Part shown: positions 34,909 through 43,008 of the stretch, piece by piece
How positions within the stretch are numbered: the stretch's first letter is position 1
How the letters are laid out: the number at the start of each line of letters is the position of its first letter
Assembly (NCBI GenBank): GCA_030412945.1
Contig: JAUHJS010000002.1
Location: forward strand, 198,022 to 262,021
Reading direction: 5' to 3'
Length of the DNA: 64,000 bases
Source of the DNA: Shiella aurantiaca
Lineage (GTDB): Bacteria > Bacteroidota > Bacteroidia > Cytophagales > Cyclobacteriaceae
The notes under the pieces: model-generated
Told to the model about the DNA's origin: nothing
Seen by the model: the letters and a program-made list of their open reading frames with translations, nothing else
Databases searched by the model: none
Position numbers and translations under genes: made by a program

Positions 34909-36378
34909 TTATCGTGTATAGTTAGGTGCTTCGCGGGTTACCTGCACATCGTGCGGATGGCTTTCGCGTGCTCCGGCAGCAGTAATTTTTACAAATCGAG
35001 CTTTTTTCAGGGCTTCTACATCGGGGGCACCGCAATATCCCATACCGGCCTTGAGGCCTCCTACCAGTTGGTAGAGAACTTCCGAAACCATGCCTTTGAA
35101 AGGTACACGGCCTACAATGCCCTCAGGAACCAATTTCTTGATATCATCCTCGGCATCTTGGAAGTAGCGGTCTTTGCTACCATCTTCCATGGCTTCCAAA
35201 GAACCCATGCCTCGGTAGGTTTTAAATTTACGACCCTCATAAATGGTCATCTCGCCCGGAGCCTCATTGGTTCCGGCTAGTAGAGAGCCAATCATAATCG
35301 TGTCGGCACCAGCGGCAATGGCTTTTACCAAATCGCCACTAAAGCGAATGCCACCATCGGCAATAATAGGAACACCTGTGTGGCCAATGGCTTTGTAGGC
35401 TTCATAAACGGCCGATAGCTGAGGCATACCTACACCGGCAATGATACGCGTTGTACAAATACTACCGGGTCCAACGCCCACTTTTACAGCATCCGCACCC
35501 GCTTCTACCAATGCCAAAGCGGCCTCGCCAGTGGCGATATTGCCCACAATCACATCTAGGTCGGGGAATTTAGCTTTCACTTTTTTACATGCCTCAATTA
35601 CACCTTTGGAGTGGCCGTGAGCGGTATCGATACTAATAACGTCTACACCCGCAGCTTTCAAGGCTTCAATGCGCTCAATCAAATCGGGGGTAACGCCTAC
35701 CGCAGCACCCACGCGCAGACGACCGTATTGGTCTTTGCAGGCATTGGGCTTATCTTTTTTCTTAAGAATATCTTTATAGGTGATAAGGCCTTTTAGGTAG
35801 CCTTCTTCGTCTACTATGGGGAGTTTCTCAATCTTATGTTGCTGTAATATTTCTTCGGCTTCTTCTAGTCCTACACCTACAGAGGCTGTAACCAAGTTGG
35901 TTTGGGTCATGATTTGAGAAACCGGAATCGAGAGTTTTTTCTGGAAGCGTAAATCGCGGTTGGTGATGATGCCAATCAATTTGTTTTTATCGTCCACTAC
36001 CGGAATGCCGCCAATTTTATACTCGCGCATAATGTTTACGGCATCTTTTACGGTTGATTTGAGCGGTAAAGTAACTGGGTCGAGGATCATGCCGCTTTGT
36101 GAACGCTTTACTTTGCGTACTTGATCGGCTTGCGCCTCTTTGCTCATGTTCTTGTGGATGAAACCAATCCCACCCTCAAGGGCCATGGCAATAGCCAGTT
36201 CAGATTCGGTAACCGTATCCATGGCAGCCGAAACCAAAGGAATATTCAGTTGGATGTTGCGGGTAAGCCTAGTGCTGGTGTCGGTTTCGCGGGGTAAAAC
36301 TTCGGAGTAGCCGGGCAGAAGCAATACGTCATCGTAGGTAAGTGCTTCAAAGAGGAATTTGGTGGTGTCTAGCGACAT
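34909..36378 (-). CDS. guaB: Inosine-5'-monophosphate dehydrogenase
   Basis: Catalyses the NAD-dependent oxidation of IMP to XMP, the committed step of GTP synthesis. The 489-residue protein has the TIM-barrel start [16 protein letters not shown], two CBS domains (about 95-205), [20 protein letters not shown], the catalytic-cysteine loop [15 protein letters not shown] (about residue 306), [26 protein letters not shown] and the flap segment [10 protein letters not shown]. Length and motif set are those of ordinary bacterial GuaB. It has its own terminator and a candidate promoter box and appears monocistronic. Confidence 0.97.
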   Translation of the reverse strand: MSLDTTKFLFEALTYDDVLLLPGYSEVLPRETDTSTRLTRNIQLNIPLVSAAMDTVTESELAIAMALEGGIGFIHKNMSKEAQADQVRKVKRSQSGMILDPVTLPLKSTVKDAVNIMREYKIGGIPVVDDKNKLIGIITNRDLRFQKKLSIPVSQIMTQTNLVTASVGVGLEEAEEILQQHKIEKLPIVDEEGYLKGLITYKDILKKKDKPNACKDQYGRLRVGAAVGVTPDLIERIEALKAAGVDVISIDTAHGHSKGVIEACKKVKAKFPDLDVIVGNIATGEAALALVEAGADAVKVGVGPGSICTTRIIAGVGMPQLSAVYEAYKAIGHTGVPIIADGGIRFSGDLVKAIAAGADTIMIGSLLAGTNEAPGEMTIYEGRKFKTYRGMGSLEAMEDGSKDRYFQDAEDDIKKLVPEGIVGRVPFKGMVSEVLYQLVGGLKAGMGYCGAPDVEALKKARFVKITAAGARESHPHDVQVTREAPNYTR

Positions 36379-36411
36379 AGCAAATAAGATTAGGATTCGT
36401 TATTTGCCGGG

Positions 36412-36419
36412 CAAAATTA
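36412..36419 (-). promoter_or_regulatory. -7 promoter box of guaB
   Basis: The minus strand reads TAATTTTG, matching TAnnTTTG, about 33 bases before the guaB ATG. No convincing -33 TTG is seen at the usual spacing. No purine-riboswitch-like structure was recognised in the short leader. Confidence 0.4.
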
Positions 36420-36467
36420 CAGATAATTCGCTAGAAAACAGTGAGGGGTAATGGAAATAATTTTAAA

Positions 36468-36498
36468 AAAGAAAGTCCGGCTATTGCCAGACTTCTTT
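36468..36498 (-). terminator. Rho-independent terminator of rpmE
   Basis: A hairpin of about 13 base pairs (minus strand AAAGAAGTCTGGC with GCCGGACTTTCTTT, one G-U pair and one bulge) and a four-base loop lies 25 bases past the rpmE stop. It is followed on the minus strand by a run of six T. Confidence 0.8.
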
Positions 36499-36523
36499 CA
36501 AAAACCTTATTCAGAAAAAAATA

Positions 36524-36772
36524 TTATTTCTTCTTAGTGTATCTCTGGTTGAATTTCTCCACTCTACCTGCGGTATCCACAAATATTTTCTTACCTGTGT
36601 AGAATGGGTGAGAAGTAGAGCTCATCTCGATTTTAACCAAAGGGTATGTTTTGCCATCTTCGTGCTGGATGGTTTCGCTGGTATTGATTGTAGAACGTGT
36701 CACGAATTTAACGTCACTTGTAGTGTCGTGAAATACTACTTCTCTGTACTCAGGATGAATGTCCTTTTTCAT
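36524..36772 (-). CDS. rpmE2: 50S ribosomal protein L31 type B
   Basis: Ribosomal large-subunit protein of 82 residues. [39 protein letters not shown] and VEKFNQRY are the type B (YtiA/RpmE2) signatures. The zinc-binding cysteines of type A L31 are absent, so it is a zinc-independent form. It is flanked by its own promoter and terminator and is therefore a single-gene unit. Confidence 0.96.
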   Translation of the reverse strand: MKKDIHPEYREVVFHDTTSDVKFVTRSTINTSETIQHEDGKTYPLVKIEMSSTSHPFYTGKKIFVDTAGRVEKFNQRYTKKK

Positions 36773-36824
36773 TGTATTGTATATTTATTTCTTAATTGCT
36801 TGATTGTCCCCTATAAAAAGGGCT

Positions 36825-36857
36825 ACAAAGATAGGAATATGTTTCAAACAATTCAAA
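36825..36857 (-). promoter_or_regulatory. Promoter of rpmE
   Basis: On the minus strand TTTG (36854-36857) is followed after 21 bases by TATCTTTG (36825-36832), an excellent match to the Bacteroidota -33/-7 promoter pattern. The predicted transcript has a leader of about 50 bases before the ATG at 36772. Confidence 0.65.
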
Positions 36858-36936
36858 GCCCTATGATAAAAAAGCTTTGTAATCAGCAGGCTAGGTTCTT
36901 TAAAGAGATAAATATACCGTATATTTAGGCCTTTTA

Positions 36937-38640
36937 ATGAGTAATGTATTGAAAAGAATCTTTTGTTTTTTGATTGGAAGTGTAGGTTGTCTCACCGTAT
37001 GGGGTCAAGGAACCAACACGTTGCCCAATTCGGATTATGCGCATTTGATTGATCGACTGGAGATTCAAAGTGGTGCATTTATTCCTGGGGTACATACTTC
37101 TGTAAAAGGCTATAATCGTAAGCATTTGGCGGTATTTCTAGATACCTTGGCGCTTAATAAGCAAGCCCTAAGCACTCGCGATCAATTTAACCTCCAATAC
37201 CTTTTGCAGGATAATTGGGAGTTTGCCACACAGGCCGACACCTTGCCTAAGAGAGGTCTTTTATCCACTTTGTATACCAATTCCATTGATTGCTATTCCG
37301 TAAACACTCCAGCATTCAAAATGCGCTTTAATCCGGTGTTTCATTTTTCAGGTGGGCAAAGTACAGAGGAGGATTTGCGATATTTCATCAATACCCGTGG
37401 CGCTGAGGTGCGAGGTTTGATTGATGGAAAGGTGGGGTTTTACTCATTCATTGGAGAAAATCAAGCTCGCTTCCCCGAGTACGTGCGTGAACTTACAAGG
37501 GAAGGACGCTATGTGCCGGGAGAAATTTTCTTTAAAGGGTTCAAAGACCAGGGAGTCGATTTTTTTACGGCCCGTGGGTACATCAGCCTAAATGCCACCC
37601 GACATATCAATGTACAGTTTGGGCATGATAAGTTTTTCATCGGCAATGGTTACCGCTCCGTAATTTTATCGGATTACGGAGCTCCTTATACCTATTTAAA
37701 ACTGAATACCCGGGTTTGGAAAATAGATTATACCAACCTCTTTACCGAAATGCGCGCCCACGGCTTTGTTCGCTTGCCCGGTGAGGGTGATCGGAATATT
37801 CCACGCAAGTATATGGTGTTTCACCGCTTGGGCATTAACCTGACCGAGCGCTTGAATGTCGGCTTTTTCGAGTCGGTGATGTATGGGCAACCCGATAGCT
37901 TGGGTAGTTCGGGTTTTGAATTTGGGTATTTGAATCCTATTATATTTTACAGAGCGATTGAATCAGGAGCTGGGAGCCAAAGCAATGCCATCCTTGGGGC
38001 AGATGCCAAATGGAATATCGGCAAGAGCCTTTCCTTGTATGGGCAATTTACACTCGATGAGTTTTTGCTCGAAAATATTCGGGCGCGCAATGGCTGGTGG
38101 GCCAACAAATATGCCCTTCAGGCGGGCTTGAAATATATTAATGTGTTCGGCATTCGCCACCTCGATTTACAGGCCGAGTACAATACCATACGGCCCTTCA
38201 CCTTTCAGCACCGCGACCAATATACCAATTATGCACATTACAGACAGCCTTTGGCGCATCCTCTGGGCGCTAATTTCAGAGAATATTTGGCTATCTTACG
38301 ATACCAGCCTATTAAGCGGGTGAACCTTACTGCTAAGTTTATTCGTATGGAACAAGGGCTTGACTCAGCTAATATTAATTTTGGTGGGCAGGTGATGGAT
38401 TCCTATAATACCCGCTATGCTAGACCTAATGATATTGGGCATTTTACTACCCAAGGCATTGCAGCCGAAACCCTTTTTACCGAATTGACGCTTACTTGGA
38501 TGTTGCGCAACAACATTTTTGTGGATCTGAAGTATTTAAATAGAAACCGGACAGCCGAATGGCCGGGTTATGAGCAACATACCCACGCTTTCTTCGTAAG
38601 CTTTCGAATGAATATTCCGCAGCGACTGCACGATTTTTAA
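36937..38640 (+). CDS. Outer-membrane beta-barrel protein, Wzi/RemB-like
   Basis: Secreted protein of 567 residues with a signal peptide ending around VWGQG. The rest alternates short aromatic-ending strands typical of a large outer-membrane barrel and ends in Phe after a C-terminal strand (AFFVSFRMNIPQRLHDF). The central stretch GHDKFFIGNGYRSVILSDYG followed by APYTYLKLNTRVWKIDYTN resembles the capsule-assembly Wzi family and the flavobacterial RemB group linked to gliding motility and polysaccharide. I infer a role in anchoring or handling surface polysaccharide, with moderate confidence. It is divergent from rpmE and followed by an MsbA-like exporter. Confidence 0.6.
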   Translation: MSNVLKRIFCFLIGSVGCLTVWGQGTNTLPNSDYAHLIDRLEIQSGAFIPGVHTSVKGYNRKHLAVFLDTLALNKQALSTRDQFNLQYLLQDNWEFATQADTLPKRGLLSTLYTNSIDCYSVNTPAFKMRFNPVFHFSGGQSTEEDLRYFINTRGAEVRGLIDGKVGFYSFIGENQARFPEYVRELTREGRYVPGEIFFKGFKDQGVDFFTARGYISLNATRHINVQFGHDKFFIGNGYRSVILSDYGAPYTYLKLNTRVWKIDYTNLFTEMRAHGFVRLPGEGDRNIPRKYMVFHRLGINLTERLNVGFFESVMYGQPDSLGSSGFEFGYLNPIIFYRAIESGAGSQSNAILGADAKWNIGKSLSLYGQFTLDEFLLENIRARNGWWANKYALQAGLKYINVFGIRHLDLQAEYNTIRPFTFQHRDQYTNYAHYRQPLAHPLGANFREYLAILRYQPIKRVNLTAKFIRMEQGLDSANINFGGQVMDSYNTRYARPNDIGHFTTQGIAAETLFTELTLTWMLRNNIFVDLKYLNRNRTAEWPGYEQHTHAFFVSFRMNIPQRLHDF

Positions 38641-38679
38641 TCACAATTGGCGTATTTGCGCCTCCTTTTATTTGTTGGA

Positions 38680-40509
38680 ATGAAAACATACCTCCGATTA
38701 CTTTCCTACGCTCGCCCTATTGGGGTTTATGGGCCTTTGTATGTGATTTTTATTATTCTGAATGTGGTGTTTAGCATTGTAAATATTGCTATGCTATTGC
38801 CTGTATTGCGCATTTTATTTGGTAAGGCCCAAGAGGGTGAAGCACTTCCGGTTTCTTTGCCGGAATTTGAGCTTACCCTTTCGTATGTGGTCGATAGTTT
38901 TAATTATCACTTTGGGCAGATTGTGATTTCGGAAGGAAGCTATGGTGCGCTCAAATTTGTATGCATTGCCCTTATTATTTCTGTCTTTCTATCCAATGTA
39001 TTTCGCTACCTATCCGGTGTTACGCTCGCCCGCATTCGTGCCAATGTGGTGACCAATCTCCGCACATCCATTTTTAGTAATGTGTCGAACATGCATATGG
39101 GCTTTTTTACCAATTCTCGCAAAGGGGATATTATGTCTCGCATTACCAGTGATGTATTGGAAGTGGAAAGTTCGGTGGTAAGTACCTTTAAGGTAATCGT
39201 GAAAGATCCGGCCCTGATTATCGGGTATTTTGTGATGCTCTTTATGATTTCCACTGAACTTACCTTATATATCATGCTTTTGTTGCCTGTTTCGGGAGGC
39301 ATAATAGCATCTATTGCCAAAAATTTGAAGAAAAAGGCTAGAAGAAGCCAAGAAACCTTAGGCAGGATTACCGGACTTTTAGATGAGGTTTTGGGAGGAA
39401 TGAAGGTGGTAAAAGCCTTTACCGCCCGCCATTTTGTAAATGAGAAGTTCAATAAAGAGGTTCGGAATTATGCTCGACTGAATATTTCCATCGCCAAGCG
39501 TTTCGAATTGGCTGGGCCAATCTCTGAATTTTTAGGCGTAGGGGTAATTGCCGGTATTTTATTGATTGGCGGTTCGCTGGTGCTGACCAATAATTCAGAG
39601 CTGGAGGCGGAAGGCTTCTTGACTTTCATTGCTGTATTCTCACAAGTTTTGCAGCCTGCTAAATCCCTGACCAACTCCTTTAGCAATATCCAGCGCGGCT
39701 TGGCTTCTGGTGAGCGTATTTTTCAGATGATTGATACCAAGCCCGAGATTGTGGATAAGCCCAATGCGGTGGAAGTAAAGGGCTTAGAAAAGGCCATTGA
39801 GTTCAAAAATGTAGGCTTTGCCTACGAAAATACCAAAGTGCTCGATTCCATTAATTTTACGCTGGAAAAAGGTAAAACCATCGCATTAGTTGGTCCATCG
39901 GGTGGTGGGAAAAGTACGCTTTCTGATTTATTGCCTCGTTTTTATGACCCAACAGAAGGCAGTATTCTGCTCGATGGAAAAGACTTGCGCGATTTTAAAT
40001 TGGAATCACTCAGTCGATTGATTGGTATTGTAGCACAAGATCCTATCCTTTTCAATGATTCGGTGTTCAATAATATCGCTTTCGGGATGAAGGATGTATC
40101 CTTGGAAAAGGTGATGGCAGCCGCCAAAATTGCCCATGCACATGAGTTTATTGAGCAATTGGAAGATGGCTACGAAACCACCATTGGCGATAGGGGATTG
40201 AAACTTTCGGGTGGCCAGCGTCAGCGCCTAAGCATTGCCCGTGCGGTCTTGAAAAATCCCGAAATCTTAATTTTGGATGAAGCTACCTCGGCTTTGGATT
40301 CTGAATCAGAGCGTTTGGTGCAAGATGCCCTTACCCAGCTCATGAAAGGTCGAACATCCTTGGTCATTGCCCACCGCCTCAGCACTATTCAGCATGCCGA
40401 TGAGATTATCGTACTTCAGGCCGGACAAATAGTTGAGCGTGGAGACCATCAGGCTTTAGTGGCCTCCGGAGGACTGTACAAAAAATTGATTGAAATGCAG
40501 CAACTATAA
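38680..40509 (+). CDS. MsbA-like ABC exporter (fused permease and ATPase)
   Basis: Homodimeric ABC exporter half-transporter of 609 residues, likely for lipid A-core or another lipid. Six membrane helices lie in the first 330 residues, with a coupling-region pattern NVVTNLRTSIFSNV then MHMGFFTNSRKGDIMSRITSD. The ATPase has Walker A VGPSGGGKST (about 412), Q-loop GIVAQDPILF, signature LSGGQRQRLS, Walker B ILILDEATSALD and the H-loop VIAHRLSTI. The ATG at 38680 starts at the first helix; an in-frame upstream start at 38647 would add 11 unlikely residues. Confidence 0.88.
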   Translation: MKTYLRLLSYARPIGVYGPLYVIFIILNVVFSIVNIAMLLPVLRILFGKAQEGEALPVSLPEFELTLSYVVDSFNYHFGQIVISEGSYGALKFVCIALIISVFLSNVFRYLSGVTLARIRANVVTNLRTSIFSNVSNMHMGFFTNSRKGDIMSRITSDVLEVESSVVSTFKVIVKDPALIIGYFVMLFMISTELTLYIMLLLPVSGGIIASIAKNLKKKARRSQETLGRITGLLDEVLGGMKVVKAFTARHFVNEKFNKEVRNYARLNISIAKRFELAGPISEFLGVGVIAGILLIGGSLVLTNNSELEAEGFLTFIAVFSQVLQPAKSLTNSFSNIQRGLASGERIFQMIDTKPEIVDKPNAVEVKGLEKAIEFKNVGFAYENTKVLDSINFTLEKGKTIALVGPSGGGKSTLSDLLPRFYDPTEGSILLDGKDLRDFKLESLSRLIGIVAQDPILFNDSVFNNIAFGMKDVSLEKVMAAAKIAHAHEFIEQLEDGYETTIGDRGLKLSGGQRQRLSIARAVLKNPEILILDEATSALDSESERLVQDALTQLMKGRTSLVIAHRLSTIQHADEIIVLQAGQIVERGDHQALVASGGLYKKLIEMQQL

Positions 40510-40517
40510 ATCGCTTG

Positions 40518-40525
40518 TATTTTTG
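40518..40525 (+). promoter_or_regulatory. -7 promoter box before the small membrane protein/gmhA genes
   Basis: TATTTTTG matches TAnnTTTG and lies 43 bases before the ATG at 40568. The -33 region is not convincing. Confidence 0.35.
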
Positions 40526-40567
40526 AAAATAATCCTAAATTAGAGTCCAAACCTACTATACCCAACC

Positions 40568-40882
40568 ATGAAAAAATTCAGAAATGTCCTCTTAGGCACC
40601 CTGCTCTTCTATCACTTTTTTAGTGCCTATATCACCATATACATCGATCAGCACTTCGATAAATTGCTTCGTTATATGGATTATTTGCCTATTGGAGCCA
40701 TTATTGGGTTGGTTTTGTTCTTGACGTACTTTACCATCAATTATTTGGATGTGGCCAAGTTGAAGAAATCCATTTCTGGTTTGGAATCAGAAACCGTAAA
40801 TCTTAAGGCCAAACTGTATGACAAAAAAGAGGCCGAGCAAAAAGAAACGCCAGCCCCTACAAACGAGTCAGAGAAGGAATAA
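40568..40882 (+). CDS. Small two-helix membrane protein with cytoplasmic coiled coil
   Basis: A 104-residue protein with two hydrophobic segments (about 7-25 and 37-58), then a charged coiled coil of heptad type (VAKLKKSISGLESETVNLKA) and a Glu/Lys/Pro-rich tail. I do not recognise a family. It starts 58 bases after the MsbA-like gene and ends nine bases before gmhA, suggesting co-expression with envelope lipid/LPS functions. A scaffolding or regulatory role would be a guess. Confidence 0.7.
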   Translation: MKKFRNVLLGTLLFYHFFSAYITIYIDQHFDKLLRYMDYLPIGAIIGLVLFLTYFTINYLDVAKLKKSISGLESETVNLKAKLYDKKEAEQKETPAPTNESEKE

Positions 40883-40891
40883 TGCCAAACC

Positions 40892-41470
40892 ATGGTGGGA
40901 ATACAGGATATTAAGAAGGAGTTGGAAGAAGCAGCCGACCTGCTACAGCGCGTGATGTCGGATGAGGCACTTTTGGCCAATATCGAAAAAGCAGCCGACT
41001 TGCTGTCGGGGCAAATGAAAAAAGGGAATAAGGTAATTAGCTGCGGCAATGGCGGTTCACACTGCGATGCCATGCATTTTGCTGAAGAACTGAGCGGACG
41101 CTACCGCGAAAACCGAAAAGCCCTTCCGGCTATTTGTATTTCGGATGTCAGCCATATTAGCTGTGTGGGTAACGACTACGGCTTCGATTATATTTTCTCC
41201 CGGTTTATTGAAGGCCTTGGTCAAGCAGGCGATGTGCTGCTAGGCATAAGCACCAGTGGGAATTCAGCCAATGTGATAGAAGCGGTGAAAGCCGCCCGTA
41301 ATAAAAATATGTTGGTGGTTTTGCTTACCGGTAAAGACGGAGGCAAGTTGGCCGGACAGGCCGATGTGGAGCTGCGTGTTCCGCATTTTGGATATGCCGA
41401 CCGCATTCAAGAAATCCATATCAAAATAATTCATATATTAATCCTCTTGATTGAAAAACAAATGAATTGA
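40892..41470 (+). CDS. gmhA: Phosphoheptose (sedoheptulose-7-phosphate) isomerase
   Basis: Isomerises sedoheptulose 7-phosphate to D-glycero-D-manno-heptose 7-phosphate, the first step to ADP-heptose. The 192-residue protein has [22 protein letters not shown] near the N-terminus, then [37 protein letters not shown] and [14 protein letters not shown], all GmhA signatures including the metal-binding His/Glu set. Resemblance to enterobacterial GmhA is high along the whole length. The gene overlaps comM by one base (TGATG). It implies heptose in the LPS core or another surface glycan. Confidence 0.96.
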   Translation: MVGIQDIKKELEEAADLLQRVMSDEALLANIEKAADLLSGQMKKGNKVISCGNGGSHCDAMHFAEELSGRYRENRKALPAICISDVSHISCVGNDYGFDYIFSRFIEGLGQAGDVLLGISTSGNSANVIEAVKAARNKNMLVVLLTGKDGGKLAGQADVELRVPHFGYADRIQEIHIKIIHILILLIEKQMN

Positions 41471-43008
41471 TGCTCGCAAAAGCTTTTGGAAGTGCCGTAT
41501 TTGGGGTTAATGCCACCATCATCACGATAGAAATTAACGTTAGTCAGGGGACTAAATTTTTCATGGTGGGCTTGCCCGATAATGCAGTAAAAGAAAGCGA
41601 ACAGCGCGTGGAATCCGCCATTAAGTTTTTTGGCTACAAAATGCCTCGGCAGAAGGTGGTCGTCAATTTGGCCCCAGCCGATATCAGAAAAGAAGGCTCC
41701 GCCTATGATTTGCCCATTGCCCTTGGTTTGCTCCAAGCCTCCGATCAGCTCATAACTGAGTCCTTGCACGAATACTTAATCATGGGAGAACTTTCTCTCG
41801 ATGGCGTGCTTCGTCCTATCAAAGGTGTATTGCCCATTGCCATTGAAGCACGAAAGCAAGGGTTTAAAGGTTTTATCCTACCCAAAGAAAATGCCAGCGA
41901 AGCCTCCATTGTCAGTAATCTGGAAGTTATTGGCGTGAAAACTATCAAAGAAGCCATTGATTTTCTGGAAGGTAATCTGACCATAGAACCCGTGGCTACC
42001 AATACCCGTGATGTGTTTTTTAGTCAACTGAATGACTACGGAGTAGATTTTTCAGATGTGCAAGGACAAGAAAATATCAAAAGGGCTTTGGAAATTGCGG
42101 CCGCAGGTGGTCATAATGTTATCATGATTGGCCCTCCTGGAGCGGGGAAAACCATGTTGGCGAAGCGATTGCCTACCATTTTGCCTCCCTTGTCTCTGCA
42201 TGAGGCCTTGGAAACCACTAAAATCCATTCGGTAGCTGGGAAATTAGGTGCCAATGCACATTTGATTGCCACGCGGCCTTTCCGCTCTCCCCATCACACT
42301 ATTTCTGATGTTGCCTTAGTAGGTGGCGGAGGCGTACCGCAGCCGGGTGAAATTTCCTTATCGCACAATGGGGTGCTGTTTCTGGACGAACTGCCCGAGT
42401 TTAAGCGTACCGTACTGGAGGTGATGCGTCAGCCTTTGGAAGAAAGACGGGTGACTATCAGTCGCGCAAAAGTTTCTATTGATTTTCCGGCCAATTTTAT
42501 GTTGCTCAGCAGCATGAATCCATGCCCTTGTGGGTATTATAATCATCCCGAAAAAGAATGTGTGTGCCCTCCCGGAGCGGTGCAGCGCTATTTGAATAAA
42601 ATCAGTGGGCCTCTACTCGACCGCATCGATTTGCATGTGGAGGTAACTCCCGTAAGTTTTGATGAGATGACCAGCCGCAGAAAGGCTGAATCGAGTGAAG
42701 CCATTCGTGAGCGCGTAATTGCCGCCCGCGAAAAGCAAACGGAACGCTTTAAGGAAACTTCAGGTGTGTATTGCAATGCCATGATGCCCTCGCAGATGGT
42801 GAAAGAAATCTGCCAAATCAATGAAGCGGGAAAAGCCTTGCTAAAATCGGCCATGGAGCGTCTTGGGCTTTCTGCCCGTGCCTACGACCGCATTTTAAAA
42901 GTAAGCCGAACCATCGCTGATTTGGCTAATTCTGATGATATCCGCATCGAGCATTTGGCTGAGGCTATTCAATACCGCAGCTTGGACAGGGAAAATTGGG
43001 CGGGATGA
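41470..43008 (+). CDS. comM: YifB/ComM-family Mg-chelatase-like AAA ATPase
   Basis: AAA+ helicase family protein of about 512 residues; ComM promotes branch migration during integration of transforming DNA. The N-terminal ChlI-like (Lon-substrate-type) domain has VFGVNATIITIEINVSQG and VVNLAPADIRKEGSAYDLPIA. The ATPase shows Walker A GPPGAGKTM (about 223), RPFRSPHHTISDVALVGGG, Walker B GVLFLDELPEF and ALEVMRQP-like sensor residues. A C-rich segment NPCPCGYYNHPEKECVCPP is characteristic of the family. ATG 41470 is preferred to the TTG one codon upstream. The TPR-phosphatase gene follows with a 4-base overlap. Confidence 0.9.
   Translation: MLAKAFGSAVFGVNATIITIEINVSQGTKFFMVGLPDNAVKESEQRVESAIKFFGYKMPRQKVVVNLAPADIRKEGSAYDLPIALGLLQASDQLITESLHEYLIMGELSLDGVLRPIKGVLPIAIEARKQGFKGFILPKENASEASIVSNLEVIGVKTIKEAIDFLEGNLTIEPVATNTRDVFFSQLNDYGVDFSDVQGQENIKRALEIAAAGGHNVIMIGPPGAGKTMLAKRLPTILPPLSLHEALETTKIHSVAGKLGANAHLIATRPFRSPHHTISDVALVGGGGVPQPGEISLSHNGVLFLDELPEFKRTVLEVMRQPLEERRVTISRAKVSIDFPANFMLLSSMNPCPCGYYNHPEKECVCPPGAVQRYLNKISGPLLDRIDLHVEVTPVSFDEMTSRRKAESSEAIRERVIAAREKQTERFKETSGVYCNAMMPSQMVKEICQINEAGKALLKSAMERLGLSARAYDRILKVSRTIADLANSDDIRIEHLAEAIQYRSLDRENWAG

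Noticed and set aside
40892-41470. Possible recent transfer of gmhA from Enterobacteria because of high similarity
   Set aside because: GmhA is unusually conserved across phyla, base composition matches its neighbours and the gene is embedded by a 1-base overlap.
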